The position numbers and the translations under genes were made by a program. From positions 248,001 through 312,000 of the forward strand of contig NZ_FOYL01000010.1 of assembly GCF_900115955.1 (NCBI RefSeq): a stretch of 64,000 nucleotides of DNA, written 5' to 3'. Below, one piece after another: positions 10,235 to 18,352 of this stretch. The DNA is from Lentzea waywayandensis. GTDB lineage: Bacteria > Actinomycetota > Actinomycetes > Mycobacteriales > Pseudonocardiaceae. The notes under the pieces are model-generated. The model did no database searches, was not told the DNA's origin, and was given only the letters and a program-made list of their open reading frames with translations. Numbering within the stretch: the stretch's first letter is position 1; the number at the start of each line of letters is the position of its first letter.

Positions 10235-11370
10235 TGCTCCTGCTCCCTCGCCACCGACGCGAACGCCTCGCGCAACAACGCCATCTCCGCCGTGGAAGGC
10301 TCGGAGCCGCGCGCGTCCGACACGAAGCAGCAGGCCACTTCCTCGTCGGAACGGCCACGCACCCGGTCCGCGTAGGTCATGTTGTGCTGCGGGCCCTGTT
10401 CCGGCCGCCACTCCACGTGCACCGCGTGCTCGAACCGCTTCTGCAGCTGCCGCAACGCGTCCATCGGCCGCACCTGGTCCGTGAGCACGACCGAGAGGAA
10501 GTGATCTTCCAGCGGCGTGTGCGCCGGATCCTCCAGCACCTCCGCCAACGTCCCGCTCACCACGGCCAGCTGCCGCGGCACCGGCAGATCCCGCCGTTCC
10601 ACCCCGACGAGCCCGCCCGCGTCCAGCTCGACCAGCCACACCGACTTGCGGTGCCGCGCCTCGGAGAACGAGTACGCGAGCGGACTGCCCGAGTACCGCA
10701 GGTTCTCCGCGAGCGTCTGCGGCCCGTGCAGGTGCCCGAGAGCCACGTAGTCGACGCCCGCGAACACCTGCATCGACACGTCCTGCACGCCGCCCACCGC
10801 GATGGTGCGCTCGGACTCCGACGGCGCCCCGCCGGTCACGAAAGCGTGCGCCAGCACCACGGAACGCGCCTCGCGTGAGGCCAGGTCGGCGCGAATCCGC
10901 CGCATCGCCTCGCCGAGAACGGGCGCGTGCCCCTTGTCCGCCACCCCGAGCACGTGCCGCGCGGGCTCCGGCTCCAGGAACGGAATCCCGTACACCGCGA
11001 CGGGCCCGTGCTCGTCCTCCAGCTCGACGGGCTTGTCCAGCAACGAGATCTGCGTGCGCAGGTACAGCCCGCCCGCCGCCGCGAACTCCCCGAACACCCC
11101 GATCCGCGCCGCCGAGTCGTGGTTGCCGGGCGTGATCACGATCCGCGCCCCGGCCGCGCGGATCCGCATCAGCACCCGCGCGCACAACGCCACCGCGTCG
11201 GCGGAGGGCACCGCCCGGTCGTACAGGTCGCCCGAGATGACCACGACGTCGACCTTCTCGGAAGACACCAGGTCAGCGAGGCCGCTCAGCACCGACTCCT
11301 GCTCCACGAGCAGGTCGCGGCCGTGGAAGGTGCGCCCCACGTGCCAGTCGGAGGTGTGCAGGATCCGCAT
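10231..11370 (-). CDS. sbcD: Exonuclease SbcD (Mre11-like nuclease subunit)
   Basis: Calcineurin-like phosphoesterase of 379 residues providing the Mn-dependent nuclease of SbcCD. Metal-binding motifs in order: TSDWHVG at the N-terminus, SGDLYDRA, PGNHDS, and the C-terminal GHLHGPQ. Start is the ATG at 11370, immediately before RILHTSDWH; the few in-frame residues upstream are not conserved. It is the first gene of the sbcD-sbcC-(Cys-rich protein) unit. Divergent rmuC is about 100 nt away, giving a compact DNA-end-processing locus. Confidence 0.95.
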   Translation of the reverse strand: MRILHTSDWHVGRTFHGRDLLVEQESVLSGLADLVSSEKVDVVVISGDLYDRAVPSADAVALCARVLMRIRAAGARIVITPGNHDSAARIGVFGEFAAAGGLYLRTQISLLDKPVELEDEHGPVAVYGIPFLEPEPARHVLGVADKGHAPVLGEAMRRIRADLASREARSVVLAHAFVTGGAPSESERTIAVGGVQDVSMQVFAGVDYVALGHLHGPQTLAENLRYSGSPLAYSFSEARHRKSVWLVELDAGGLVGVERRDLPVPRQLAVVSGTLAEVLEDPAHTPLEDHFLSVVLTDQVRPMDALRQLQKRFEHAVHVEWRPEQGPQHNMTYADRVRGRSDEEVACCFVSDARGSEPSTAEMALLREAFASVAREQEQ

Positions 11371-11468
11371 GGCCCCAACCGTAGAGACGGGGTCTGACAA
11401 ATCTCCGGGAGGGTTCCCGGCGTGTCACCCGATCGAGTTCAACATCTTTGAGGGAGCATCATCGTGCC

Positions 11469-12380
11469 GTGACCGCAGTGATCATCACCGCCTCGCTCGT
11501 CCTGGCGCTCGTCAGTGCCGGGGCGCTGCTGTTCGTCTGGCGCCTCTACCAGGACAGCGTCCGGCGAACCGACGAAGCGCTCCAGGCCATCGGCACCGAA
11601 CGCGCGCGCTACGACGCGCAACAGGTTGCCCTGCAACGCTACGAAGTGGCGTTCTCCAGCGTCAGCGGACGCGGTGAGCTGGGCGAACAGGTGCTCGTCG
11701 AAACGGCGCGCGCACTCGGCCTGAGGGAGAACCTCCACTACACGCTCCAGACGGACGTGGCGGGCGGTGGCGCGGTCCGGCCCGACATGGTCCTGAGCGT
11801 CGGCGGCGGCCGCGCGGTCCCGGTCGACTCGAAGATGTCCATGGCCACGTGGGCGGAAGCCGTCGAGACGGACGATCCGCAGGAACGCCAGGACGCGCTG
11901 CGCGTGCACGTCCGCAACATCCGCTCGCGCGCCGCCGAACTGGCCGGCAAGGGCTACCAGCGCTGGGCCGACGCCATCTACGGCACGATCATGTTCGTCC
12001 CCAACGACGGCGCGGTCGTCGCGGCGCTGGACACCGATCCCGAACTGCTGCGCTGGCTGCTCGACCGCCGCGTCTTCCTGTGCGGCCCGACCGGGTTCGC
12101 CGTGATCGCGTCGAGTGCCATGTTCGCGGTCACCGAACGCGCGCTGGCCGACGACGTCGAGCAGGTCAGGCTGTCCGCGGGCCGCGCGAACCGGGCCGCC
12201 GACAGCGCCATCGAGGCCGTCAACCTCTCCACCACGCACCTGCAGCGCTTCCTCTCGGCGAGGCGCCGGGAACTGGAGGCGTTGGAGGGTTTCCGGGCGA
12301 GCGTGGAGCCGCTGACGGACGCCTCCGCCACTCCAACGCCCCTCCCGCTGGTCCGAAGGGCGGACGAACAGTCCGCTTAG
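11469..12380 (+). CDS. rmuC: RmuC-family DNA recombination protein
   Basis: About 303 residues with an N-terminal membrane anchor (VTAVIITASLVLALVSAGALLFV), a short coiled coil, and the RmuC nuclease-like core: RPDMVLSVGGG, VPVDSKMSMATW, GYQRWADAIYGTIMFVPNDGA and AVVAALDTDPELL. RmuC homologues limit inversions at short inverted repeats and have a PD-(D/E)XK-like fold. The protein is shorter than E. coli RmuC, as is usual in actinobacteria. The GTG at 11469 follows AGGGAG with a 12-nt spacer; an in-frame TTG at 11448 is an alternative. It is divergent from sbcD. Confidence 0.85.
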   Translation: MTAVIITASLVLALVSAGALLFVWRLYQDSVRRTDEALQAIGTERARYDAQQVALQRYEVAFSSVSGRGELGEQVLVETARALGLRENLHYTLQTDVAGGGAVRPDMVLSVGGGRAVPVDSKMSMATWAEAVETDDPQERQDALRVHVRNIRSRAAELAGKGYQRWADAIYGTIMFVPNDGAVVAALDTDPELLRWLLDRRVFLCGPTGFAVIASSAMFAVTERALADDVEQVRLSAGRANRAADSAIEAVNLSTTHLQRFLSARRRELEALEGFRASVEPLTDASATPTPLPLVRRADEQSA

Positions 12381-12469
12381 AACGCACGCAGTGTGCCCGC
12401 AGGTTGCTTCTGGGTGAGAAAGCCGCGGACTGACGAACACCGAATGGCCGAACGGCTACCGTGTGCGTC

Positions 12470-13195
12470 GTGAGTGCGTTGCGCGAGCGTTCAGCAGCTT
12501 TCGATGATGACGATGTCGAAGACTACGACGCGGTCCCGTGGAACTACCGGGCCATCTTCGGGGAGTTCAAGGGCATCCCGTGGTGGGCGGCGATCCTCGC
12601 CGCCCTGGTCCCGGCGTTCATCGGCGCGTTCATCGACATCAACTCCAGCAAGACCGTCGGCTGGACGTTCAACGCGGTGTTCTTCCTCGGCGCGCTGGCC
12701 GCGATCCTGCTGGTGCAGCGCCGCAGCCTGTTCGGGCCGATGGTGCAGCCGCCGCTGATCCTCGCCATCACGGTGCCCACGCTCGTGCTGCTCACCGGCG
12801 GCGTCGCGAAGGGCGGCCTGTCCGCCATGGCGCTGGGCCTGGGCAAGCCACTGATCGACAGCTTCCCGGTCATGGCCGTCACCACCGCCGTCACGGTCGC
12901 GCTGGGCATCCTGCGGATCGCGCTCCAGAAGGACCCGAACCGCCCGTCCAAGGACGAGATCCGCGAGGCCAAGGCAGAGGTCAAGGAACGCTCGAAGCCC
13001 GTCCGCAGGCCCCGCGAGGAGCCCGAGGAGGAAGAGCGTCCGCGCCGCCCCCGTCCGGAACGCGCCGAGGGCACCCCGGCCCGCCGCCCACGTCCTGAGG
13101 GCGCTCCGGCCCGCCGCCCGCGCCCGGAAGGCGCCGCCCGCGGCGAACGCCCCGCAGGCCAGCGCAGGCCCCGCCCGCCGCGCGAAGACCGCTAG
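12470..13195 (+). CDS. DUF6542-type integral membrane protein with basic Pro/Arg-rich tail
   Basis: A 241-residue membrane protein corresponding by position to mycobacterial Rv1111c. An acidic N-terminus (DDDDVEDYD) precedes four hydrophobic segments: IPWWAAILAALVPAFIGAF, TFNAVFFLGALAAILLV, PLILAITVPTLVLLTGG and VMAVTTAVTVALGILRIAL. The cytoplasmic tail of about 80 residues is highly charged, with repeats of ARRPRPEG and PRRPRPER. The GTG at 12470 sits close behind TACCGT, a possible -10 of a leaderless transcript. Function unknown; the basic tail might contact nucleic acid or acidic lipids, but that is speculation. Confidence 0.75.
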   Translation: MSALRERSAAFDDDDVEDYDAVPWNYRAIFGEFKGIPWWAAILAALVPAFIGAFIDINSSKTVGWTFNAVFFLGALAAILLVQRRSLFGPMVQPPLILAITVPTLVLLTGGVAKGGLSAMALGLGKPLIDSFPVMAVTTAVTVALGILRIALQKDPNRPSKDEIREAKAEVKERSKPVRRPREEPEEEERPRRPRPERAEGTPARRPRPEGAPARRPRPEGAARGERPAGQRRPRPPREDR

Positions 13196-13207
13196 CAGCG
13201 CGACCCC

Positions 13208-13258
13208 GGAACGCCGGCTGGTCGACTCACGCTCAGCAGTGCACCTCGCGATGCACCC
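13208..13258 (+). repeat. Flanking repeat element, upstream copy
   Basis: A 32-nt block starting GGAACGCCGGC and ending CACGCTCAGCAG, followed by a small hairpin (GTGCA, loop CCTCGCGA, TGCAC). A related block in the same orientation lies just downstream of the nSTAND gene (16775-16822); the two match at 24 of 32 positions by eye, and both continue into a GTGC...TCGCG...GCAC hairpin. It lies 127 nt before the nSTAND start codon. Function unknown. Confidence 0.5.
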
Positions 13259-13385
13259 GTCTGACCGCGAACTCGCCCGGCGACGTTCCGGGCCACGCCA
13301 CTGGTCGTTGTTCGCGATCGCCCCGTAGAACGTCGTACAACGGATCACGGACAACAACCCCCTGACCAGCACGCACTCTGCCAGC

Positions 13386-16300
13386 ATGAGTTCGATGCCT
13401 AGGGGAGAACGTCCACTGGACGAGGGCGACAGCCCGCTGTTGCTGTTCGCCGCAGACCTGCGACGACTGCGTACCGACGCGGGGAAGCCGAGCTACCGGG
13501 AGCTGTCCCGGCGCGCGCACTTCTCGGCGAGCACGCTGTCCGACGCGGCGGGCGGGCGGAAGCTGCCGGGTCTCGACGCCACGCTCGCGTACGTCCGCGC
13601 GTGCCAGGGCGACGAGTCCGTGTGGGAACGGCGCTGGCACGACCTCGCCGTCGCGATGGCGCAAAGCCGGACGAACGACGGACCGTCGCCGTACGTGGGC
13701 TTGAACCCGTTCACGAGAGAAGACGCCGACCGCTTCTTCGGCCGTGAGGCGCTCACGCACCGTTTGGTCGACAGGCTCGAGAAGCAGCCGTTCCTCGCCG
13801 TGTTCGGCGCGTCCGGCGAGGGGAAGTCGTCGCTGCTCAGGGCGGGCGTCGCGGCGAGGTTCCCGAACGCGGTGGTGTGCACGCCCGGCTCGGATCCGGA
13901 CGCGGCCCTCGCCGACGCGCTCGCGCTACACCCGGACCTGCTGGTCGTCGACCAGTTCGAGGAGCTCTTCACGCTCTGCGAGGACGAGGTGCAGCGCCAG
14001 GCGTTCCTGGACGCGCTGCTCGCCGCGGACTGCCGGAGGGTGATCGCGGTCCGGTCCGACTTCTACCCGCACTGCGCCCAGTACCCAAAGCTCGCGGAGG
14101 CGCTCACAGACGCCCAGGTGCTCCTCGGCACCATGACGCCGGACGAGCTGCGCCGCGCGATCACCCAACCCGCCGCGACGGTCGGCTGCACGGTCGAAAC
14201 AGCCCTGCTGACCACCCTCGTGGCCGAGGCGGCGGGGCGCAGCGGCGTGCTCCCCCTCGTGTCGCACGCGCTGCTCGAAACATGGCACCGCAAGCGCGGC
14301 AACACCCTCACGCTCGGCGGCTACCAGGCAGCGGGAGGCATCCAGGGCGCGCTCGCGCAGAGCGCCGAGGCCGCGTTCGCCACGCTGGACGAGTCCGAGC
14401 AGCACCTGGCCAAGCAACTGCTGCTGCGGCTGAGTGCCGACGGCACCAAGCGGCCCGTTCCGCGGCAGGAGGTCGTGGGCGAGGAGGTGCTCGACGTGCT
14501 CGCCGGCACCCGGCTCATCACCGTGGACGAGCACACCGTCGAGGTGACGCACGAGGCGCTGTTCCAGGCCTGGCCGAGGCTCCGGGCGTGGCTGGACGAG
14601 GACCACGAGGGCCTCAGGACGCACCGCAGGCTCACCGACGCCGCCCGGACGTGGCGGGAACTGGGCCAGGACGACGACTCGCTCTACCGCAGCACCAGGC
14701 TCGCCGAGACGACCGAGTGGGTCGCACGCGCCCGGCCGGAGCTGACCGGCACCGAACGCGAGTTCATCGGCGCCTCGAAGGCACGGGAACGCCGCCGCAC
14801 CCGCCGTCTGCGCTGGACCGCGGCCGGACTGGCGGTGATGCTGGTGGCCACCGCCGCGAGCGCCGTCGTGGCCGTTCAGCAACGCCGTGAGGTCGAACGG
14901 CTCGGCCTGATCTCGCAGTCCCAGCGGCTGGCGTCCGCGTCCGAGGCACTCGCCGTCAGCGACCCCCAGCAGTCCGCCCGCAAGGCAGGCGAGGCATACC
15001 GGGCCTATCCCACGCCCGAGGCACGCAGCCGCGTCCTGAGCGCGTCGGCCTCGGCCCGCGGCCGCAAGCTCGACCACCTCGAGGGGTGGAGCTTCTCGTT
15101 CGGCAAGGACTTCGTCGGCCTGATGGGCCAGGAAGGGCTGGTCGTGCACGACACGGCCACCCTGTCGCTGAAAGCCCGCTGGCGCCCGAGCACGACCGGC
15201 GTCGTCTTCTCCTGGGCGATCGCGCCGGACGGGCGCACGATCGCGGTGTGCCTGCACGACGGCCGGATCGTGCTGTGGACGGGCCCGGAGGACGACCAGG
15301 TCGTGCTCCAGCGCCAGGGCACGCGCGGCGGTGTCGCCTTCAGCGCGGACGGCAGCTCGCTCGTCGTCGGCGGCGACGTCTGGGACCTCGCCACCCGCAA
15401 GGTGCGGTACGCGCTGCCGGTCGGGCCGATCAACGGCCCGTTCGACATCGCGGACGACCGGGTGCTGGCCCTGGTGACCGCCGGCTCCCTCTCGTTGTGG
15501 GACCTTCAGACGCGGCAACGAACCGGCGGCCTGCAGGTGCAGTCCGGCGAGATCACCAGGGTGCGGTTGCTGCCCGGAGGCAAGCTGGCCGCGCTCGCCA
15601 CCACCGAGGGGCAGGTGCAGGTGCGGGACCTCGCGACCGGCGCCGTGGTCGCCACGCCTCCCGCGCACACCGGCGTCGTCAACAGCCTGTCGCTCAGCGC
15701 CGACGGCAGCATGCTGATCTCCGGCGGTGAGGACGGCCGCGTGCACATCTGGGACGTCGCGAACGGCACCGCCATCACGACCATCACGACCAACGAACCG
15801 GCCCGCAGCGCGCGGTTCGCCCCGGACGGCGGACTGGCCGTGCTCACTCCGCGGGCCCTGCGGTTCTGGCCGCCGGGCGCGGTCCCGCGGACCGCCGGCT
15901 ACACCGTGCGCGCGCTCACCGTCGACGACGACGGCACGATCGTCACCCTCGACGAGGCCGGCGTGATCGAACGCAGGGACAGCACGCTGCGCACGGTCAA
16001 ACGCATCGAAACCGGTGTGCCGCAAAGCCGTTCGGGCCGCTTCAGCCCGAACCACGACCTGGTCGTCCTGAACGGCGATCTCCAGGTGCGCGACGCCAGG
16101 ACCGGGGAGACGGTCAGCGCGCCGACGGTCCCGGCCGGGAACTCGGCCACGAGCATCGCGTTCGGCGACAACCAGATCGCCGTGGTGAACTCGGCGGACC
16201 CCGACGCGGTGTGGTCGCTGGACAGGGAGAGCAAGCCGGACTTCATCGGCGGCGACTCCAGCGGTCCGCGCACCGCGGTCTCGTTCGGCGGGCACGACGG

Positions 16301-16763
16301 ACAGCTCGTCCTGGCCCGCGAGGACGGCGAGGTGCTGATCCGCGACCCCGGCACGCAGTACCAGAACCTGGCGCTGCCCCGCACCCACTCCGCGGCGGTG
16401 CGGGTGCTCGCGCTCTCCCCGGACCGCAGGATCCTCGCGACGGGCGGCGACGACGGCCTGATCGCGTTGTGGGACACCGCCGGCTGGCAGAAGATCGGCG
16501 AGCTGCGCGGACACGTCGACGCGGTCAAGGCTCTGGAGTTCAGCCCGGACGGGAGCCGGCTGGCGAGCGGGAGCACCGACCGTTCGGTGATCGTGTGGGA
16601 CGTGCGCGAACGAACCGCGTGGGCGACCCTGCGCGGGCACAGCCGTGGCGTCACGCACGTGGCGTGGCGCCCCGACGGCTCGCAACTGGTGTCCGCGGGC
16701 GCGGACGCGATCCAGGTGTGGGGCCTGGACATGGCCCAGGCCCTCCGGGTGGTCGAGAACTAG
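13386..16763 (+). CDS. HTH-nSTAND1-WD40 signalling NTPase
   Basis: A 1125-residue multidomain protein. Residues about 18-95 form an XRE-like HTH (LRRLRTDAGKPSYRELSRRA...FSASTLSDAAGGRKLP). Residues about 103-470 are a novel-STAND NTPase (PYVGLNPFTREDADRFFGRE, Walker A GASGEGKSS at 141-149, Walker B LLVVDQFEELF around 185-195). A single transmembrane helix follows (about 474-495, TAAGLAVMLVATAASAVVAV), then a long WD40 propeller region (about 560-1120) with GGEDGRVHIWDV, GGDDGLIALWDT and GSTDRSVIVWDV repeats. STAND proteins act as ligand-triggered oligomerising switches; related proteins serve in development, cell death or phage defence. It stands alone between two related repeat elements, and its trigger and output are unknown. 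Confidence 0.9.
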   Translation: MSSMPRGERPLDEGDSPLLLFAADLRRLRTDAGKPSYRELSRRAHFSASTLSDAAGGRKLPGLDATLAYVRACQGDESVWERRWHDLAVAMAQSRTNDGPSPYVGLNPFTREDADRFFGREALTHRLVDRLEKQPFLAVFGASGEGKSSLLRAGVAARFPNAVVCTPGSDPDAALADALALHPDLLVVDQFEELFTLCEDEVQRQAFLDALLAADCRRVIAVRSDFYPHCAQYPKLAEALTDAQVLLGTMTPDELRRAITQPAATVGCTVETALLTTLVAEAAGRSGVLPLVSHALLETWHRKRGNTLTLGGYQAAGGIQGALAQSAEAAFATLDESEQHLAKQLLLRLSADGTKRPVPRQEVVGEEVLDVLAGTRLITVDEHTVEVTHEALFQAWPRLRAWLDEDHEGLRTHRRLTDAARTWRELGQDDDSLYRSTRLAETTEWVARARPELTGTEREFIGASKARERRRTRRLRWTAAGLAVMLVATAASAVVAVQQRREVERLGLISQSQRLASASEALAVSDPQQSARKAGEAYRAYPTPEARSRVLSASASARGRKLDHLEGWSFSFGKDFVGLMGQEGLVVHDTATLSLKARWRPSTTGVVFSWAIAPDGRTIAVCLHDGRIVLWTGPEDDQVVLQRQGTRGGVAFSADGSSLVVGGDVWDLATRKVRYALPVGPINGPFDIADDRVLALVTAGSLSLWDLQTRQRTGGLQVQSGEITRVRLLPGGKLAALATTEGQVQVRDLATGAVVATPPAHTGVVNSLSLSADGSMLISGGEDGRVHIWDVANGTAITTITTNEPARSARFAPDGGLAVLTPRALRFWPPGAVPRTAGYTVRALTVDDDGTIVTLDEAGVIERRDSTLRTVKRIETGVPQSRSGRFSPNHDLVVLNGDLQVRDARTGETVSAPTVPAGNSATSIAFGDNQIAVVNSADPDAVWSLDRESKPDFIGGDSSGPRTAVSFGGHDGQLVLAREDGEVLIRDPGTQYQNLALPRTHSAAVRVLALSPDRRILATGGDDGLIALWDTAGWQKIGELRGHVDAVKALEFSPDGSRLASGSTDRSVIVWDVRERTAWATLRGHSRGVTHVAWRPDGSQLVSAGADAIQVWGLDMAQALRVVEN

Positions 16764-16838
16764 CGGCGTGACGCGGAACGTCGGCGAGGTAATCCACGCT
16801 CAGCAGGGTGCCTCGCGGCACCGCCCCCACGCCGCTAG
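16761..16838 (+). terminator. Structured convergent region between nSTAND gene and ispH
   Basis: The ends of this 78-nt stretch pair (TAGCGGCGTG at 16761-16770 with CACGCCGCTA at 16829-16838) and enclose the downstream flanking repeat with its inner hairpin GGTGCC-TCGC-GGCACC. It overlaps both stop codons. It is a plausible terminator for converging transcripts, although it is more elaborate than the simple hairpins elsewhere in the window. Confidence 0.45.
16775..16822 (+). repeat. Flanking repeat element, downstream copy
   Basis: Second copy of the element seen at 13208-13258, same strand: GGAACGTCGGC...CACGCTCAGCAG followed by hairpin GGTGCC-TCGC-GGCACC. It starts 12 nt after the nSTAND stop codon. 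The upstream and downstream copies thus bracket exactly one gene. Confidence 0.5.
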
Positions 16839-17779
16839 CGCACGAGGTCCTTGCGGAGCTCACGCGGCAACGAGAACGTGATGCGCTCGTTCGCCGTGGT
16901 GATCTCCTCGACCTCGCCGTAGCCCTGCGTCTCCAGGTACTTCAGCAGCTCCATCACCAGCAGGTCCGGCACCGACGCGCCCGACGTGACGCCGACGGTC
17001 TCGACGCCTTCCAGCCACGCCGGGTCGACCTCCTTGGCGTAGTCGATCAGGTAGGAGGCCTTGGCGCCGTGCTGGAGCGCGACCTCGACCAGCCGGACCG
17101 AGTTGGAGGAGTTCTTCGAGCCCACGACAAGCACCAGGTCGCACGACGGCGCCATCGTCTTCACCGCGGTCTGGCGGTTCGAGGTGGCGTAGCAGATGTC
17201 GTCCGAGGGCGGGTCCTGCAGATCGGGGAAGCGGTCCTTGAGCTGCCGGACCCGCACCATGGTCTCGTCGACCGAGAGCGTGGTCTGCGACAGCCAGATC
17301 ACCTTGTTCGGGTCGCGGACCTCGACCTTGGCCGCGTCCTCCGCGGTGTCGACGAGCTTGACGTGGTCCGGCGCCTCACCGGCGGTGCCCTCGACCTCCT
17401 CGTGACCCTCGTGGCCGATCAGGAGGATGTCGTAGTCCTCCTTGGCGAACCGCACCGCTTCTTTGTGGACCTTCGTCACGAGCGGGCAGGTGGCGTCGAT
17501 GGTGCGCAACGACCGCTGCGCCGCCTCCTCGTGGACGGCGGGCGACACGCCGTGCGCTGAGAACACCACGAGTGCGCCCTCAGGAACCTCGTCCGTCTCG
17601 TTGACGAAGATGGCGCCGCGGTCGGACAGCGTCTCCACGACGTACTTGTTGTGGACGATCTCCTTGCGCACGTACACGGGCGCGCCGTACTTCTCGAGGG
17701 CGAGCTCGACCGTCTCCACGGCACGATCAACGCCCGCGCAGTAACCACGCGGCTTCGCCAACAGGACTCGCTTGGGCAT
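16835..17779 (-). CDS. ispH: 4-hydroxy-3-methylbut-2-enyl diphosphate reductase
   Basis: IspH (LytB), 314 residues, the last enzyme of the methylerythritol phosphate pathway. It reduces HMBPP to IPP and DMAPP with a [4Fe-4S] cluster. The three cluster cysteines are visible: RGYCAG (Cys14), DATCPLV and PSCDLVLVVG. The substrate-binding motifs HGVSP and GHEGH(E)E are also present. The ATG at 17779 follows GGAGG at good distance; a longer in-frame extension has no family similarity. It is divergent from the lipid-droplet-associated protein gene, as in mycobacteria (lytB2/Rv1109c). Confidence 0.95.
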   Translation of the reverse strand: MPKRVLLAKPRGYCAGVDRAVETVELALEKYGAPVYVRKEIVHNKYVVETLSDRGAIFVNETDEVPEGALVVFSAHGVSPAVHEEAAQRSLRTIDATCPLVTKVHKEAVRFAKEDYDILLIGHEGHEEVEGTAGEAPDHVKLVDTAEDAAKVEVRDPNKVIWLSQTTLSVDETMVRVRQLKDRFPDLQDPPSDDICYATSNRQTAVKTMAPSCDLVLVVGSKNSSNSVRLVEVALQHGAKASYLIDYAKEVDPAWLEGVETVGVTSGASVPDLLVMELLKYLETQGYGEVEEITTANERITFSLPRELRKDLVR

Positions 17780-17842
17780 GCCTCCAGGGTACCCAGGCCT
17801 GTTCCTAGGCATTCGCCGCACAGTTGCGGCAGGCTAGGACCC

Positions 17843-18352
17843 ATGAAGCCACTGCCGCTGCCGGTCCGACTCGCTGCCGGGCTCGCGGTGACCGCCCTCG
17901 AACAGGCGCGCAAGCTGCCGCAGCAGCTCGCCGGACTCCCGTTGACGGTGGTCAGCGAGGCGATGCAGTTGTCCATGCGCGTGCAGCAGCATGTGACCGA
18001 ACTCGCCATCAAGGGCGACGACGTCCTCTCTGGACTGCGGCCGGCCGAGGAAGAACCGGAGTGGGCGACGTTCGACGAGGACGAGACGCCCGTCACGACT
18101 TCTCAGGAAACTCCCGCCGACGACCCGTGGGAGGAAGAGGAACGCGCGATCGCCGAGGTTCCCGAGTTCCTGCCGATGTACGACGAACTGTCGATCGCCC
18201 AGCTGCGCGCCCGCCTGCGCAACCTCGACGTCGAGCAGCTCGAGGAACTTCTGCGCTACGAGAAGGCGCACGAGTCGCGGCCTGAGTTCGTGGGGATGCT
18301 CAACCGCCGGATCCGAACGGTGAGCAGCCCAGATAAACCAGCACAGTCGTGA
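17843..18352 (+). CDS. Lipid droplet-associated protein family
   Basis: A 169-residue protein resembling the actinobacterial lipid-droplet-associated family (mycobacterial Rv1109c by position). The N-terminal half is amphipathic (LPVRLAAGLAVTALEQARKLPQQLAGLPLTVVSEAMQL), suited to surface association. An acidic linker and a conserved C-terminal helical segment (LPMYDELSIAQLRARLRNLDVEQLEELLRYEKAH) follow. It has no signal peptide. Its stop overlaps the xseA GTG (GTGA), so it heads the xseA operon, an arrangement kept in mycobacteria without an obvious functional reason. Confidence 0.75.
   Translation: MKPLPLPVRLAAGLAVTALEQARKLPQQLAGLPLTVVSEAMQLSMRVQQHVTELAIKGDDVLSGLRPAEEEPEWATFDEDETPVTTSQETPADDPWEEEERAIAEVPEFLPMYDELSIAQLRARLRNLDVEQLEELLRYEKAHESRPEFVGMLNRRIRTVSSPDKPAQS

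Noticed and set aside
7445..10375. 976-codon open frame opposite sbcC
   Set aside because: Antisense shadow of a high-GC coiled-coil gene; Gln/Arg/His-rich with no motifs, while sbcC on the other strand is complete.
13386..16763. nSTAND gene considered as a proven defence island
   Set aside because: No other defence gene (restriction, TA, CBASS, retron) adjoins it; the architecture is also found in developmental proteins.
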